The notes below the pieces were generated by a model. The model had not been told where the DNA came from. It searched no databases and saw nothing but the letters and a program-made list of their open reading frames with translations. A stretch of 64,000 bases of DNA from Schistocephalus solidus (Eukaryota; Platyhelminthes; Cestoda; Diphyllobothriidea; Diphyllobothriidae): the NCBI GenBank assembly GCA_017591395.1, contig WEDG01001497.1:62001-126000 (forward strand), read 5' to 3'. The stretch's first letter is position 1. Every line of letters begins with the position of its first letter. A program made the position numbers and the translations under genes. This document shows positions 1-14,237 of this stretch, one piece after another.

Positions 1-3000
1 AATACGAACACGCGAATATTCACTTTTACTGTTATTTTCCTTAAAGTCACATGTGCTCCGGGGGTCACATAAAAAAGTTCGACTAATGATTAAATAGAAA
101 AATTCGTTTGTTTGGAATTACACACTTTTCTTTATTTGAATTATGGGTTTTTTATACGGCTTGAATTAAAGTCGTCCATATGTAACCTTAAAAAAGGAAT
201 TGCAAGCCAAGGCACAGTCGTGGAAGCCCCTCTTATGGGTTGTTTTCAGTTATCTGTAAAATTCTGAAGTGTCATTGAAAAGTCTCTTAGTACTGACCAA
301 TAGAGGATACATTTGTCTATTACACGCTATTTTATATCTCTTAAATAGTAACTTGAACGTCAGACGCATATTCGGCTTTCAGAGAAAACTGAAGGATATT
401 TCTCTACAAAAAATTGTAAAGAAAAATTAAAGATTCCAGCTAAGGAAAGAATAAGCTGGCAAGCTTTAGAAGTAATGAATTGTAAGGAGGGTGAAAACAA
501 GCAACAAAGTCTCTTACTGTGATAAATGACTTATTTTCAGGCACTACAGCACTATTTTTGTAAAAATAAACTTAAGTAGGTGATACTTAAGGTAGGAAGG
601 CTTCCTAATTGGTTTCTAACCTTTTAACCAAGTAAGCATTTTTTTCTGGATTTTTCTCCGACAAACTAAAGAGCTGTTTCCTGAAGGCCAACAAAAGAAA
701 TTTTTGTCTGTATCGTAAAAACGTGTCCATAGCGGAGCCTGCAAACTTAGCCTGAAAGCTTCCAAATCTATCAAAAATGATTCAGTCTCTTGACGCGCCT
801 GTACACTTCAATAAAAATGACGCCCTGTACTTATTAGACTCAAAAGATGATAGTTTTGATAAAATTGTAGTGTTAAATTGCTACGTTTTCCACTTCAGCC
901 TCTAAAACAAAAACAGGACGTGATTGATGTTGTAAAAAGGTCAGTAAATTTATGAAATGGTTTCTTTATCTCAGCTCTTCTGAGAAAGCAGAAAATTAAA
1001 ACATAAACAGTTGTTAACTGCACAAAACCCTTTCGGTCTTGCATAATTATATACAGCTTTGCTAGCCATTGGCCAGGATAAGTATATTCGTGAAGTTAAA
1101 TTCTTCATCGCAAATGGTTTTTTTTGACTAAACGTGACTCTGTGGTTGTGTCTTTGGCATAGACTTACATACATTTCCACGTCAGATGCAATATGTCTGG
1201 TTATTTTGTGCACAACCCTCCATAGAGCAGTTTGATCATGGAGTAGGGCAACGTCAACTATCGGAAGACATCAGTCTTGGCTCAGATTTCCTTCTTAATA
1301 TTTTAAACAAGCATTCTGATTTCAGTGGTATTCGATCATGCCATTTAACTTTATATGACCTAATAAGCAGTTCGCTTTCCTGTGTAAAGTATTTATGAGT
1401 ACCTGCAAACCGATCAAAATTTATTAAAAAAGCACTTTAGCACGCATAAAAAATAATTGGAAAATTTCTCAATAGCTTAGCAGCACTATCCTTCGCTAAA
1501 TCTGACCCGTATTTAAACAGTCTGCCTTGGATGCCATAAAAAACTAATATAAGTGAAATAGGGAATTATTAGTCTAAAACAACAAAGCTACAACCCTAAG
1601 ACCGATAATCTAATGGTCAAAAGCTCACTTTCAGAAGTTGCAAAGTACGTATACGACACTTAAAACGGAAACTATTATGTAATAACTATCCGTTGTTAGA
1701 TTTGCCTTTCTATCAGCATGAGTAATACGTAAAAGTTTAGAAACCCGCTTAATAAATTGTATGCCACCCCGCGCAACAAAGGTGAAGAACTCTGACGAGC
1801 AGTGAGTCTTCCAATGGTTTTTATGTTTTAAATAACGTACATTTCCGTTTTTAATGCTTCACATATCTTGATATGCGAGATCGCAGGAAAAATCCTGCCC
1901 AAGCCCACCAATGTTTGTAACTTTATTTTGCGAGGCCTTTTAAGATATTTTGTTTTCGTAATTCAAAATTTTCCTGTCGTTTATTGCTAAAGGACCGCTG
2001 ATTAGTTTGTAATTTACATTTCACCGAGGCAACGCCTTCTTCTTATACTGAAAACACTTGATGAGCTTTTACACATAAAATATAATTCCTTCCGGTAATT
2101 TTATTTAAAACTAACTGTTATGGGGCGATTATGCCCTTAAAAATCAATCAAAGTTAGAAACGCTTCATTATGAGCAGTGACTAGTTGTTGTATGGTACAA
2201 AAAAATATAAATATTCAATTGATTAGATGCACATATTTATTATTTTTAAAAGCTTTTAGAATGTTTAAATGTCTAAGCCAAATTTCATTAATGCAGAATA
2301 AACGTCTGTAGATTACCATTTAAACAGCCTTAACAACTTTTCCAAAACATCCGTTTCAACATCTTACTAACTCAACTGCATGGTAGATACTTACCTGAAA
2401 TGAATTATGAATGGATTCACTATTAGTGCTAGATACCAATCAGCCATAATTGGCATTGATGCCGTGTTTTGTTATTGCCAATTAGTCATTAGCTCTTGAT
2501 TGCGCTCTGATTAAATGTTTTTTTTATTTCTTCTTTGTGCTATAAAATTGAACGAAAAACATTCAACAGTTACAATACACAATATTTGTCCCATCTCATG
2601 AAATGTCGACCGAAATTCTGAACTGCGGTTTCGATGCAAACAAGGTACTTAAATAGGGTTGTTATACTGATTACCTTATCTTACAGCCTAACCAAAATAT
2701 ACATTTTCTTCAAGTAAAACATTTGAAGAAGATGCACTTTGCAATCAAATGTTTATAAGAAAGAATATTTTTGTTTATGTTTTCTATAAAATATATTAAG
2801 ATTGATAAGGACAGTGAATATTAGTGAGAAAATCACATATCAATTAAGTAGCCATTTTTACAGAGTAAACAATTTGCAGGGGTCAAAAAGAAGTTCATTC
2901 AAAGACCAGCATTCTAAAGCGACTGTCATATGTTGAGAGTAGTCTGCAAGGTAGTCAATATAACAGCGCAACTTAAGAAGCATTTTCGAATTGGAAACAA

Positions 3001-4547
3001 ATTTCAGAATTTCGGTCAACATTGCATGAGATAGGAAAGCTACTGAAAAATCATTTGTAAGCAACCTTTATTACTAGGTTTGGTTAGAATCATAAAGTTT
3101 ATTTACAATGAATGAAGTAGTTTTCGAATGCAAAAGATATCTTTCCAAATTTTGGTTTCTCAATACATTTTTGGCTAGTTGAATCATCCCATTCATCCTT
3201 ATCATCAATTTTATCCACTCAGTTCCCGTTAAAAATTTAAGCAAACATTTAAAATACCATTTTGTCAACTAGCATCTGACAAAATTGGACAATAAATCAC
3301 TAAATTATACATAACAAAGCAACATAATGAAGTAGATATCGTTAAGGACATGAGTTGTTATAAATTCAGTCATGTCTTTCTAAGTAAATATCCACTATTT
3401 CACCGCATCAATGTTAGAAGTTTTCACAGAACCATCACCCAAAGGAAACCAAAGAGAAGAAAATGTTGGGGCTCTTAAAATGCTCAAAACAGTGAAATAT
3501 TGCAGATGGTTTATTACGGCCAGGCAAAAGTGTGTTTTTTATGATGGAAAAACAGCGTTTGTGTAAAAAGCAGCTACCTTTCATGGTTAAACGTGTAGAA
3601 AGTTTTTATTTTCATCATTCTGTTTTCTTTTGAAATAAAAAAATGTCCTGCTAACAGCAAGCAAGAAAATGGAGTCCCCGTTAGTTCGTTGTGACACTCC
3701 AGATGGCTCAGATAAGAACAGAACCCATTAAACAACTACCACGACTATGAGGAGAAGAACATGCAAATATGCATGTTTACGTGGGTGATGCCTGCAGTAC
3801 AACCGAGCTTTTCTCTTTCCAGTCCATTTGTCTGGGTTTTTAAACGACCATTAACTCACAAAAATTTCCGGAGAGCCGAAGCAATTTTTGCGTGCGCGGC
3901 TCAAAGGTCTGCGAAAATAAAGATGGGTTGTAGCCTTGATGGATTTCTATCGGTAAACTGTGTACAGAGATTTTACATAATAAATTTTGCTCAACGTTTT
4001 TAAATATTTATGAACAGTGCGCCCAGGTGTCTGGCTACCCTTAAAAAGTGTATCCAGTGTAAAAGATCACTTCCCCTGTGCGTTGTTTTCAACAACGTTT
4101 GTCAATTTAGCCAGCAGGCATAGTTAAGGGCGTTTTAAAAGACTTTAGAAAATCGGGGAAAATACAAAGAGAAAACACAGTTACTTCCTAAGCTTTACCA
4201 AAAACTGCATTACTCCGCAAAAGCATGAGTGAAAAATGCATGCAAAATTTATTTCATTCGCGTTTGAGCGAAACGTTTTTTCAAAAAACTTTCTGGAGGA
4301 AACAAATAAATGTTTAAATTACGCTGTAAAGTAATTTTATGAAATTTAATTTTACGCAAATTATTCTTTGGTTTTTGAGGTCGTTTGTGCTTACTGCATA
4401 GAATACTTACGAGAGAAGAAATATACTCGCATTCTTGAAATAAATTTCCTCCTGAGAATTTAAAATATTTAAAAATGACGCAAGTTTATACGTTACTTGC
4501 ATAACCTAAATTAAACTTTACAAAGCTTGAAATTAGTTGATTAACGC
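1..4547. other. AT-rich non-coding stretch, no recognised feature
   Basis: I see no recognisable gene, RNA or mobile-element domain here. All open frames are 84 codons or shorter, scattered over both strands, and rich in F, L, I, K and N as expected for chance frames in AT-rich DNA. A short segment near 3671-3706 resembles 12915-12942 (shared core GTTGTGACAC then TCCAGATG), which hints at an old low-copy repeat. Confidence 0.6.
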
Positions 4548-4845
4548 TCACCGATCCGTTATGGCACCCACTCCTCCCATTCTGCCTTGAGGCTAACTCT
4601 CAAGTTCCGCCAGAAGGCGCAAAGCAGCTAGTATAAAAGGCAGAAGAATATTACCGAAAAAGACCAGGAAGTTAGATATGACTGACTGATGAGTGCTAAT
4701 AATCCAGAAATGACCATTCCAGTATCCCTTATCATTGTCGGTAATATTATTTTGCCTATCATAATAGCAGGTGCGCAGCTTCTCGCAGAGCTCAAGAGTG
4801 AGCCTCAGCGCAGAACGGGGCTTGCCCCTTAACCGATCGGTGAGC
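4548..4845. repeat. SINE-derived fold-back: two SINE 3' ends head to head
   Basis: The left arm (about 4548-4660) and right arm (about 4736-4845) are imperfect inverted copies of each other. Both begin or end with the GCTCACCGATC/GATCGGTGAGC motif, and both contain a CTTGAGGCTAACTCT-like block and an AATATTACCG block next to the centre. The centre is the SINE body with a hammerhead-like core on the + strand. By eye the arms match at roughly three quarters of positions. The arm sequence recurs as the 3' part of the SINE copies at 25.4, 36.0, 38.2 and 42.0 kb, so this looks like two copies joined tail to tail rather than a DNA transposon. A fold-back MITE is the alternative. Confidence 0.6.
4680..4724 (+). 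ncRNA. Hammerhead-like motif in SINE body (diverged copy)
   Basis: The CTGATGA core and GAA core are intact, separated by a 14-base segment that is a weak version of stem II. Stem I (GACTGA against CCAGTA) pairs only in part, so this copy is probably inactive. Its value is that it keeps the core although the surrounding SINE has diverged. Confidence 0.4.
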
Positions 4846-5024
4846 ATTTACCAACCAATACATTCATTTAACGTTAGTATACTGTTGATTTTATCTTATC
4901 AGTTGGTTTAGGATAAGGGTAAGGCATAGGTATTACCCCCAGCTAAAGAAATTTATCCTCCATGCATCTATGGTTTCTAAAGGAATTCTGATTCTCCTGC
5001 AGTTCAAGCCATAAGTCGGTCCAG

Positions 5025-5095
5025 AATGACATTACCGACAAAGACAAGGCAGACTGGAATAGCCAGTTCTGGCTTATTAGACGCCATTAGTCATC
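5025..5095 (-). mobile_element. SINE body fragment
   Basis: On the minus strand this holds the SINE-body signature AATAAGCCAGAA, then ATTCCAGTCTG, then CTTGTCTTTGTCGG. There is no tRNA-like head. The hammerhead core is degraded (CTAATGG in place of CTGATGA). It is a truncated old copy. Confidence 0.6.
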
Positions 5096-7724
5096 TCCTT
5101 GGAGAGTAAAAGGACTAAATGTACTTATTGTGGCGATTGAATATAAATAAAAAAGGTGGCACTTATTTTTGATTTTTCACCTGTGTTTGGCACAACTGCT
5201 TGTGGTGTTTTTGATGGAATTCACATCAACTTGCAATCGGTCAACTTTGCGAGCAGCCTATAAAGTATTTGCATCATACCTCCTTGTCAGTATGGCCTAT
5301 ATTAAAGTAAAGTACTTAATCTGAATGAAACAAAACTCAGAGAAAATTGGCCTTAACAACGCTGTTAGTTTATTAAAGACAATGTGTCAAGCGTGTTGGA
5401 AGTTCTTCTGCGCGCTTTTATGCTTTCTATACTGCAGTTAGATTACTTACTAGTTTTAATTATGTGGACATGAGTCTGGAACAGAAAAAGCCAGCAGCAC
5501 ACGAGTTATTGATGTTGCCAATCAAAAAAGCTACAAAATGCAATTTCATGCGCAGCCCTAACTGTGAACTTACTGAGCAGGATTTCTGTCCAGTCTGATT
5601 TGCCCTTCCATCCACGTGTTAGCCGGTTAGCTTGACTGGAGATAGATTCGTCAGATATCATATAAAACTTGGAGTGAGGTTTAGGTTATTGAGTCGCTCT
5701 TGTCTTGGATGTGCGAAAATGCGAAATAGTTCCCAGAATCTTGTAGGAATCTGTATGGGTCTTTTAGTTATCGACGCAACAAAACATAGCACAAATTGTC
5801 CTCCCGCATTATGATTGGCGCACCTATTTGATCAAGCAAGGTACGTGTGACATTCGTCCATTTGAAAAACAATGATAGACAGATAATTAAGCCGTTTTCT
5901 TAGAGCTTACTTGACATCCGGGTAGAGGGAGCATCAATTTACTAGAAACGTATTTAATTGGTTGGTGAACTTGAATGCAGAGTCTAAAGCCAAGTCAGTT
6001 TAATATTGCTTTCTAAAAAATGTACTTTTATAGCAGTTTTCCCTTCAATGGGCCCTTTTCTAGCCCACAAACTAACTTCTCATAACCCAGTTTTGATTGT
6101 TGATGTATACTCAAATGCAGCTTACTTCATTATCATAGATAGTTTCAAGATTGAAAGCCCAATTACAATCATTATCATAACGAGTTTCATTTTTTGATTT
6201 TTAATCTATTAAGCGTTTCTCATCTGTGAGGTTGGAGTTTGTATGATAACCATAGTACAAAACCACATGCTCAGGAAACCTCTAAATCCTACTTTTGGGT
6301 TATGGTCAGAATATTGTTAGTAGTTACCCACCAGAAATAAGTTATGAACTGTTAAAAAGGTTGGGCCAATTATGAATTTGGAATAAAGCCAGGAATTTGC
6401 AATGAACAACTGATATAGAGTACTTGCTGAAGCGAGAACAAGTGACAAAGCCTTTGAGATATGCTTTTAAAGAAAAAGGATGGCTTTGATGAAATTCAGA
6501 TACGGTGTGCATTTAAAATATAATCTAACATTATTGTGTACTCTGTAGGATGTTGTCTATCAGTTAAAATCTTCCGAAGTTGGTGCAATCTCTGGAATAC
6601 GAAGTGTTTCTGGTTGACCTTGCTTAATCTCACAAATGTTTGTAGTACAAGTATTTGGATAAGTTTCCATGGGCGCATGAAATGAATAAAGAGTTCCAAT
6701 ATGAGTGTACACATGGTTAACTTCTTATGCGCCTTATGTAAGGAATTGCGTTTATTTGAATATTGGATTTGAGAACTGGGTCAAATGGGAGTTTAAGTAC
6801 TTTATAATTTTCGTTTCTCAGAGGCCGGTCTGGGGATGTGAATGTTATCAAAACCATAAAGTCATTAATTCTACCAATAAAGCCTACAGTATAATCTAAA
6901 TAACTTTTTATAAGGTTATGATATTGAAGGCACCCTTTTCATTATATCAAATTGCCTAACCTTTACCTTTGGAAATGTATATAAATATATATATATAAAA
7001 GTAGGTATACTTTAATTTAAAAAAATAAGAACCTACAAAAGAATGCCAGAATTGGCGAGCATTCTAAAAAATAACTATTATAAAATTCGCTAAAGTCAAG
7101 TTCTGTAGTTTTTACAAAATGCACGAGATTTTATGCATTTGTACTCTATTTGCTAAACCTCTAAAGAATACAAATATCAATGGCCAACATGCACATAAAA
7201 TTTAAATATATTTCCTTAAAAGTGTGATTTAAAAAGATAAAAGTAAAAAAGCTCTATAACAAGCCCACATTCTGCACTGCTTGATAAGTCAGGGATTTTC
7301 TCTAAGTAAATCATTCTTGGGGCCGCCTTCTGTGATCATTTATATTCAAAAGCATAGCTTTATGTTGTACTTCGAGTTTCGTATGTTTTGACGGTAAAAG
7401 CTGTCACGCTCAGGATCATTTAATCAAGCTACATATCGGGTGACCTTAAAATCTGGGAAAGACCTGTTCCTTTTTACTCCGTTACTAGTGATTACAGTTG
7501 GCGGTAAAATATAACCACCCGCAAACTTACGCTTTGCTAAATGATAACGATGGGAGCAAAGCCACTGCAACAATTATTTATGGTTTATTTTTGCTATCAA
7601 CCGTTTTGGTTGTAAGTCCGTATCTCAGATATAATAAGTTGGTACAAATTACTTATATGGCCCTCTAAAGAGGATATGAGAATAGGAGCTGCCTGATATA
7701 CAATCACCTTGCGCGACCCTCAAG

Positions 7725-7830
7725 GAAAATAGGATAAGGTTTATGGTCAGGGTTGGGTGAATGGTTAAGTTTAAGGCTGCGGTTAAAGTTACCGTTAAGC
7801 GAAGTTAGAGTTAGGGACAAGAACGCATTA
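7725..7830 (+). repeat. Degenerate TTAGGG/GGTTAA-like tract
   Basis: The tract contains many short variants of GGTTA, GTTAAG and GTTAGGG in one direction. It could be a decayed interstitial telomere-like or simple repeat. A comparable tract occurs at 35160-35340. No run of exact TTAGGG units is present, so a true telomeric insertion is not shown. Confidence 0.3.
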
Positions 7831-10108
7831 TCATACCCACTTCAAGGAACAAGGAATAGATCATCGAGTAATCCTTGACCGGTGATAGTATAAATTTTAT
7901 GGGTGGGGCTAAATGAATTAGAGGAGAGTGCTTACTTAACGCTAACCCTATCCATAGTGTTCGCTAGTGTTAGCATTCGCTGCAGGGGTAGTAGGATATT
8001 ACATCACTTTATTGACCCAATACGTGTTTGGCTCGCGAGAGCAGGTGGATTAACGTCACGCTAACCACTATGTGTGATGCTATTCTTAGCTGCCCTGGTC
8101 GACATGTTACGAACCCCCGATGGGAGCAAGAGTGTGACCCCACTGACCCCAAGAGTCAGGAGGAAAGAAGTTTTTACGGCTTGCATAAAGTATGCACTTT
8201 CTCCAAAACGTGGTACCGATTAACACTTAACGTGCACTTAATTATCCAGTAGGAATCGAACAAAAAAGAAAAACGGCATTGCATCTTTTCTAAAAATTAG
8301 ATGTGTTCTAAAACTTTGACTTTACTATTTTATGAATGGGGTCCTCTAGCCTAATGCGTGTGCTATTCGGGATAATGTAGAGTCTCCCTTCTATTTGTGT
8401 TCTTTTCTTACAGACAATTACCACTCCTAGGAAAAGCAGAACTGATTTTAAGTTGTTCATTTTACTATTACTTTAGCAGATTTACAACAGCAATTATTAA
8501 AATATAAAGGTTTATAGATATTTTTCAACCTAATCCAAGCATTAAAAAATCAACACACAGCTTTATAAATGTAAGAAACTAGAGAACATAAGCATTTAAA
8601 AATGAGCACGCAAATGTTTCAGTTGCAAGTGTATTGGTGCAGCAACTGGCTTTATCCTATTTTCGTATAGTACAGCCGAAAGTCACGACAGCTGTTCACC
8701 TTTTGTGGGTACTTTCAAGTGGTTTGAATACTTATCCAACTCTCCAAGGTTCGAAAAGTAGATCTTTTTCTAGTTTCAGTTAAAAAATTATATTTTCATG
8801 GTTCATCCAAAATTATTAGGCGAACTAAAAGAATACTCGTCAAAACAAAATGCTCTTATCAATTTGGGCACACCACTTATAATTTCAATTTCCATAAATT
8901 TTCCGAAAACTTGCTATTTAATTTTGAGTACTATTTAAAACATCAAATAATTTTATCTTCCTCCATGTACTATGGGTAATTCAAAAGCAATTTAAAACCA
9001 AAAACAATAATGCTTCAATGTAAATTTGACATTTTATTTCGGAAAGAGAAACACTTTATTTGATGCTGGGGACAAACAAGTACGTGACACTAACTATACT
9101 TAAATCATGTTTCAAAATTTTCGGTGGTGATTTATACAAATTAAATAAATACAATGTTTCACCTACAAAGGGTCTTTATCCCCATCGCAAATACTCCATC
9201 AATGCTATTGACAAACAGATCAATTTTCTAAAAACATCAAATTTACCCCAGCAAGCTAATTCAAAAGCCATCTTAATGCTTCTTTAAGCCAGGTTTAGGT
9301 TAATCGAAGTAATGGATAATTCAGAATATGACAGTATACACGTAAGACAAGGCTTAATTTATGGCAGTATATTTTGACACGTAGCAACCAATGAAACCGC
9401 TAAAGTAATAAATTGGGGTGAGTTAATTTGTATTGCTTTTCGAAATCAGTGGCGAGGTAAACTTAAATGGTTGATACACAGAGAGATTTATGAAAAATAC
9501 TTGAAAACAAAACTGCGCTTTGACTGTTTTGGTTTATTTTTTAATAAAATATATGATACCTACGGTATATAATTTCAAAAAACATTTCGTGTTTTCAATC
9601 AGAAATGTTTATTTTGATCTCCTGTTTAGCGTGACCACTGTTTGTGCATATTTCAAAGATACGGGGATATTACAGTATGTCCTTAAAATGCGGAAAACTC
9701 TCTGAGCACAGAAAAGACTGTAAAGTGTTACTTAAAAAGCACAAAAGACGTGACAAAAGCTCCGATTATTTTTAAAATTTTTGCCATCAAAAGTTCGTAT
9801 TTAACATCAAATTTGCTAAACATTAACGATAATTTTAAATTTATTTGAATTCCGATGGCATATGGGAAGAAATCGGTATTCTTATCCATAAGGAAACTAC
9901 AGATATAACAAAATGACTAAGAAGTTCATGTAATACGAGTTTATTCATACGATGACATACGATGGCGTGCAACAGAACGGATAACATAAAAAACCTTAGA
10001 TTATGTGCATTTATGCAGCAAGAATTATGTTTGCTCTACGGAATAGATTTAAATACACAATAAAAGTAAACCCGTCAAAGAAATGACACAAAACATTGAG
10101 TAAAATAT

Positions 10109-10136
10109 TAAATGTTTTCCTAGGAGAAAACATTTA
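10109..10136. repeat. Perfect 11-bp hairpin
   Basis: TAAATGTTTTC (10109-10119) and GAAAACATTTA (10126-10136) are exact reverse complements around a six-base loop. It sits in featureless AT-rich DNA and no function can be assigned. Confidence 0.6.
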
Positions 10137-13100
10137 TAACGAATACTTTATAATTAAAATGTCATTTTTTATAACATGCATTATAAAATCCAGACGCATT
10201 TTCGTTAGTAATTTATTAATGACATCAATTGATTAGGTTAAATATATAAAATTTTAGTTGAAAGGTTAATATTATCATAATAAAAACGAACTTTTTTAGG
10301 GATATAGCGCTTTGTTAGTTTAAATATCCACGGGTATGCAAATCAGCCCGCAATGGTTCCAAATCTCTTTAAATTTAACCGCATCGTGAAATTGAAAAGA
10401 GAATACTCTCTGCGCAATGGAACTTTACATACAGTTACTTATACCGTACTCCCGCAAGTTTAGAAAATCGAGACTGTAATGTTTCAGTAGTACGATGAAT
10501 TGTTAAATCCTCCAGCTGTTTCGCGTAAAATGACGAATTTGTGTTCTATTTATCTGACGAACGAAGAAAATCTTTTCTAATGGATGCTGAGGCAAAATAG
10601 CACGTGGTGACAAAAAACTCGATTTACATCCGTGTACGTTTTTGCAGATAAATTTTTGATCAATTTTACATTCTGTGAACAGATGCACACTTTCAATGAT
10701 ACAAAAAGGATCATTCTCTTTCTTTGGGAACAAATTTAATTGTTGTTATGTATCATTAGGATGATAAACCGGAATGTATTCATGGTGTTTTCAGTCATAT
10801 GAACACACTGACAAACACATTGTTTTCAAGAACACATCCATCTGTATTTTCTAATGAAATATTTCAAGCATTGATATTTTTAAAAAATTCAAAAGCTGTT
10901 TAAATAATTTTAGCAGACATAGCGTGCATTTCCCGCGATAACGCTTGTGCACGTTCATAATTTAAGTAATTGCTAGGTTATTCAATATTTGTTTAATATT
11001 AAACATAGACCGTGCCCAGTTGATAAAATCATAGAATGGGAATTAATGCTTAGATAATACGGGTACAAGTAATAAATAAATACATTTTGACAGAAGTATT
11101 CGGCAGGTTCAAGGAATACACAAAAATAAAATTACTCCGTTCATATACTGAGAAATGTATACTGGTTACACTTGGAGTCGTAAAAAATTAACAATATTTT
11201 ACATCAGGAAAATGTTGTGAATCATTGTTTTACTTGTTAGTTCAATCAGTAAAAACTATTTTTTCATAACGAACCAAAGCCTAGGTGTGCGGCGGAAGTA
11301 TATTGGACTGCACCTGGGATAAAAAAACGAAAGTTCAATTTATTCAGGTTTGATTGAGAGGAATAAAAAACGAAATACGAGGAAATGTAGTGGTTCCGTA
11401 ATCTTCGATGCAGTACAAACGTGTCGTGTTTTCATCCTTCTGCCTAGTTGTTTAGAATTTCTCTTTTCCAGGCAATCATGACGTACATGTACGCATCACC
11501 AAACGAATATTTTAAATCTAAGTCAGATGATGGTCTTCTAGTAATTTGGCACCAATAATTATGCCTAGGAATTATTTACCGTGTTTCCAGGCGTATTCGG
11601 TTATGTTGCTATAATATAAGGATAACCAATCTCTCAGCAGCATCAAATGGTATGCTACGGCCTGTTGCACATTAGCATTGGATTCCCCTGAGGAATTTCA
11701 CTGGACGTAGACTTAGGTGAGGACATTGAAAAAGGACTGTCAATGATGAACAGGCTATTGCCATTACCCAGTTTGCATAATGCCACACGGTATATTGTTA
11801 ATTTTCAAGGTCATCAATGTGTGTGTGAAAAGTTTCTAAAACTGCAACGGCCAAATTTACAGAAAATATCAAAACTTATTTGAGCGAATTATGATCGTGA
11901 GCAATTTTGATCAGCTTTGACATATTTTGCAGTATCAGTTGTCACCCCTTGCCTCGTAGGTAGGGCATCATACAGAAGTGCAAACAGTACGTCAGCATTC
12001 TTAATTAAGCTTGAAACTGTGCAGTTACGCAAGAAAATAGTCCCTGTTTAATGACCTTTTACTGCTGATGAGGTTGGCAATGAGGGCACAGTATTCTGCT
12101 ACACCTTGTTTTACTTTTGGAAACCACGTAATTGTGACAGAATTGCAACATTTAAATGTCCATTCTTGAGAGATTGAATACCCTATAATATTTTTCTACA
12201 GTGTGGGAATATAAAAAAGCACTGAATAACCGGAAACCATAAATCGTCCAAACATTCATGTGTTAAAGTAAACTTTGGAAGACTTTTTGGTTATCTGTAA
12301 CTCGTTAGGATTGACCCTGCTGCGTGTCCTATGGAGAATATCCGTCGTTGAAGAAGGATACTTAGGGATCTGTTTACTGAGCTGCCGCGGATGATGCAAC
12401 TTTTTATACTGAACAGCACCATACAGGTAGCTACTAAGTAATATGATAAAATCTGATAAGAGCTGGAAAAATATCAGTTTTCCTTAGTTCTGCAGCATGC
12501 CGTTACTCTAGACATGGCCAACTGAAGGCGAAGAGGAAGAATCGAATATAATAAATATTAGTTTATTAGTCAAAGGTTCAATCAATCGATTCATTTTCAA
12601 GATATTTAACGTCTATTTCTCCTCCTTTAGCAAAATACGTTTGTACAATGAGAGCCAATTTGCTATACCTCAATGAAATCAGCAAAATTGCTGCTGTTCC
12701 AAAAGTAACCATTTTGAAAATTCTTTGCAAGATTTATTTGTATTAATGACGGTTGCTTGGGGCTTTGCTGATCCGTAGTACATTTTTTTCAAGTTGTCCG
12801 TGTAGAAAGTGGCCTACAAATATTTGAAATACGTATAAAGATAGCGATCAATTCTAATGCCATTGAAATCGGGTTGGATTGAAAGGTATGTCCGTAGATA
12901 TCGACGCGAACTTTGGGAGTCCGTTGTGACACTTCTCCAGATGACGTTCAAATTTCAGGCCAGTCATTTTTTCAATATTCTACGAAGAATTTTTAAGGGA
13001 AAAATATATTTTAGCCTGAAAAAACTCTTCTGTATTAGCAAATGCAAGCATAATGTCATAAGTTTATGTCATTAAAATTGAAAATCATTTCAGTTTTTTA

Positions 13101-14237
13101 GAACAAACTTTGTTATTCCCTGCACGAGTCTTTAACGTCACCCTGCATATGGATGCTTGAACGAATTTCAGTTGAAAACAGATATCAAATGTGAAACACC
13201 GTTCGTAATTTTTAACTCTAGTAATGAAATGCACTATTTCAACCTGTAAGTTGGTCGATCAAATTCGCTTTCCCACTTTTTCAAATCACTGAAGTTTTAC
13301 AGCCATTTTATATGAATCCATATCTTGAATGATATGAAGTTGCTTATGTGAATTTCATCTAAAAATAAAAATGGGGCAATATTACATGGATATTTTTTGG
13401 TTCCTATGCACATGCCTACCTGGACTGTTGGTTTCCAGGAAAGAACTATCACAAAGTTTCTTTCTTCATCGATATAAATTATGCGAATGGCTAAAGGTTA
13501 AACAGAATACATAATTTTGGGGCAGGATCAGGCATCAGAATGTGACGCTAGTGGATCACTGACCGATGACACTGGATAAGTCAGAAATAGGTTCATCGAT
13601 TCCCCTGGCCTTTTTCGATAGCTCTTCTTGATTATTGAATTTTCCTCGGTAGGCTTTATTAAGATGGGTTAAAGCCAGGAAAACAAACCTGAAATGTTTT
13701 TGACCGTTTTGTAGTTAAGAGAGTTCATTTTTATTAAGAGATTAGTATATGAGCGTCTTCGAGTGCCCATTTCATGTTAACTGTGTATTCTTGAAGCCAA
13801 CCTATTTGGTTTGATTCGGCATCTACAGCATATAGATCCAACTAAACATGAATACAAAACACTAAACATGTCAGCATCTCGATTGAAAAACTTACAAACT
13901 AATGCCGACAATTAAACGGGAAATATAATTCCCTAATTTGTGTCAATAAGATCACTAACGATATTTGCTGTTAATTTTATAATGATAAGTTGTTAATAAG
14001 ATAAGGAAAACTATAATTAATAGATAATATTTTATTTTTAAATAGTAAACACTTCAGTAACTTGATGATTGCGAACATATTTTCTAAATTATAGCAGATC
14101 AGGTGCAGACTGCCATAGTGCCATATCAACCTTCGTTTTTGATGTTGCGTATACAAAATTCTGCGATAGTGGCAAAATTTTTATCTTTGACTATATGATG
14201 TGGGCGAAGAAAGAGAAACAAATAGAAATTTATTTCC

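Larger units (their letters stand above)
5101..14063. other. AT-rich non-coding stretch with a few short structures
   Basis: No gene family is recognisable and the open frames are short. Visible structures are a degenerate GGGTTA/GTTAGGG-rich tract at 7725-7830, a short (AT)n-like tract near 6980-7000, and a perfect hairpin at 10109-10136. The segments around 8020-8200 and 11640-12400 are somewhat less AT-rich, but I could not assign them to any family. Confidence 0.55.

Noticed and set aside
7725..7830. Interstitial telomeric repeat
   Set aside because: Only scattered GGTTA-like variants are present, without consecutive TTAGGG units.
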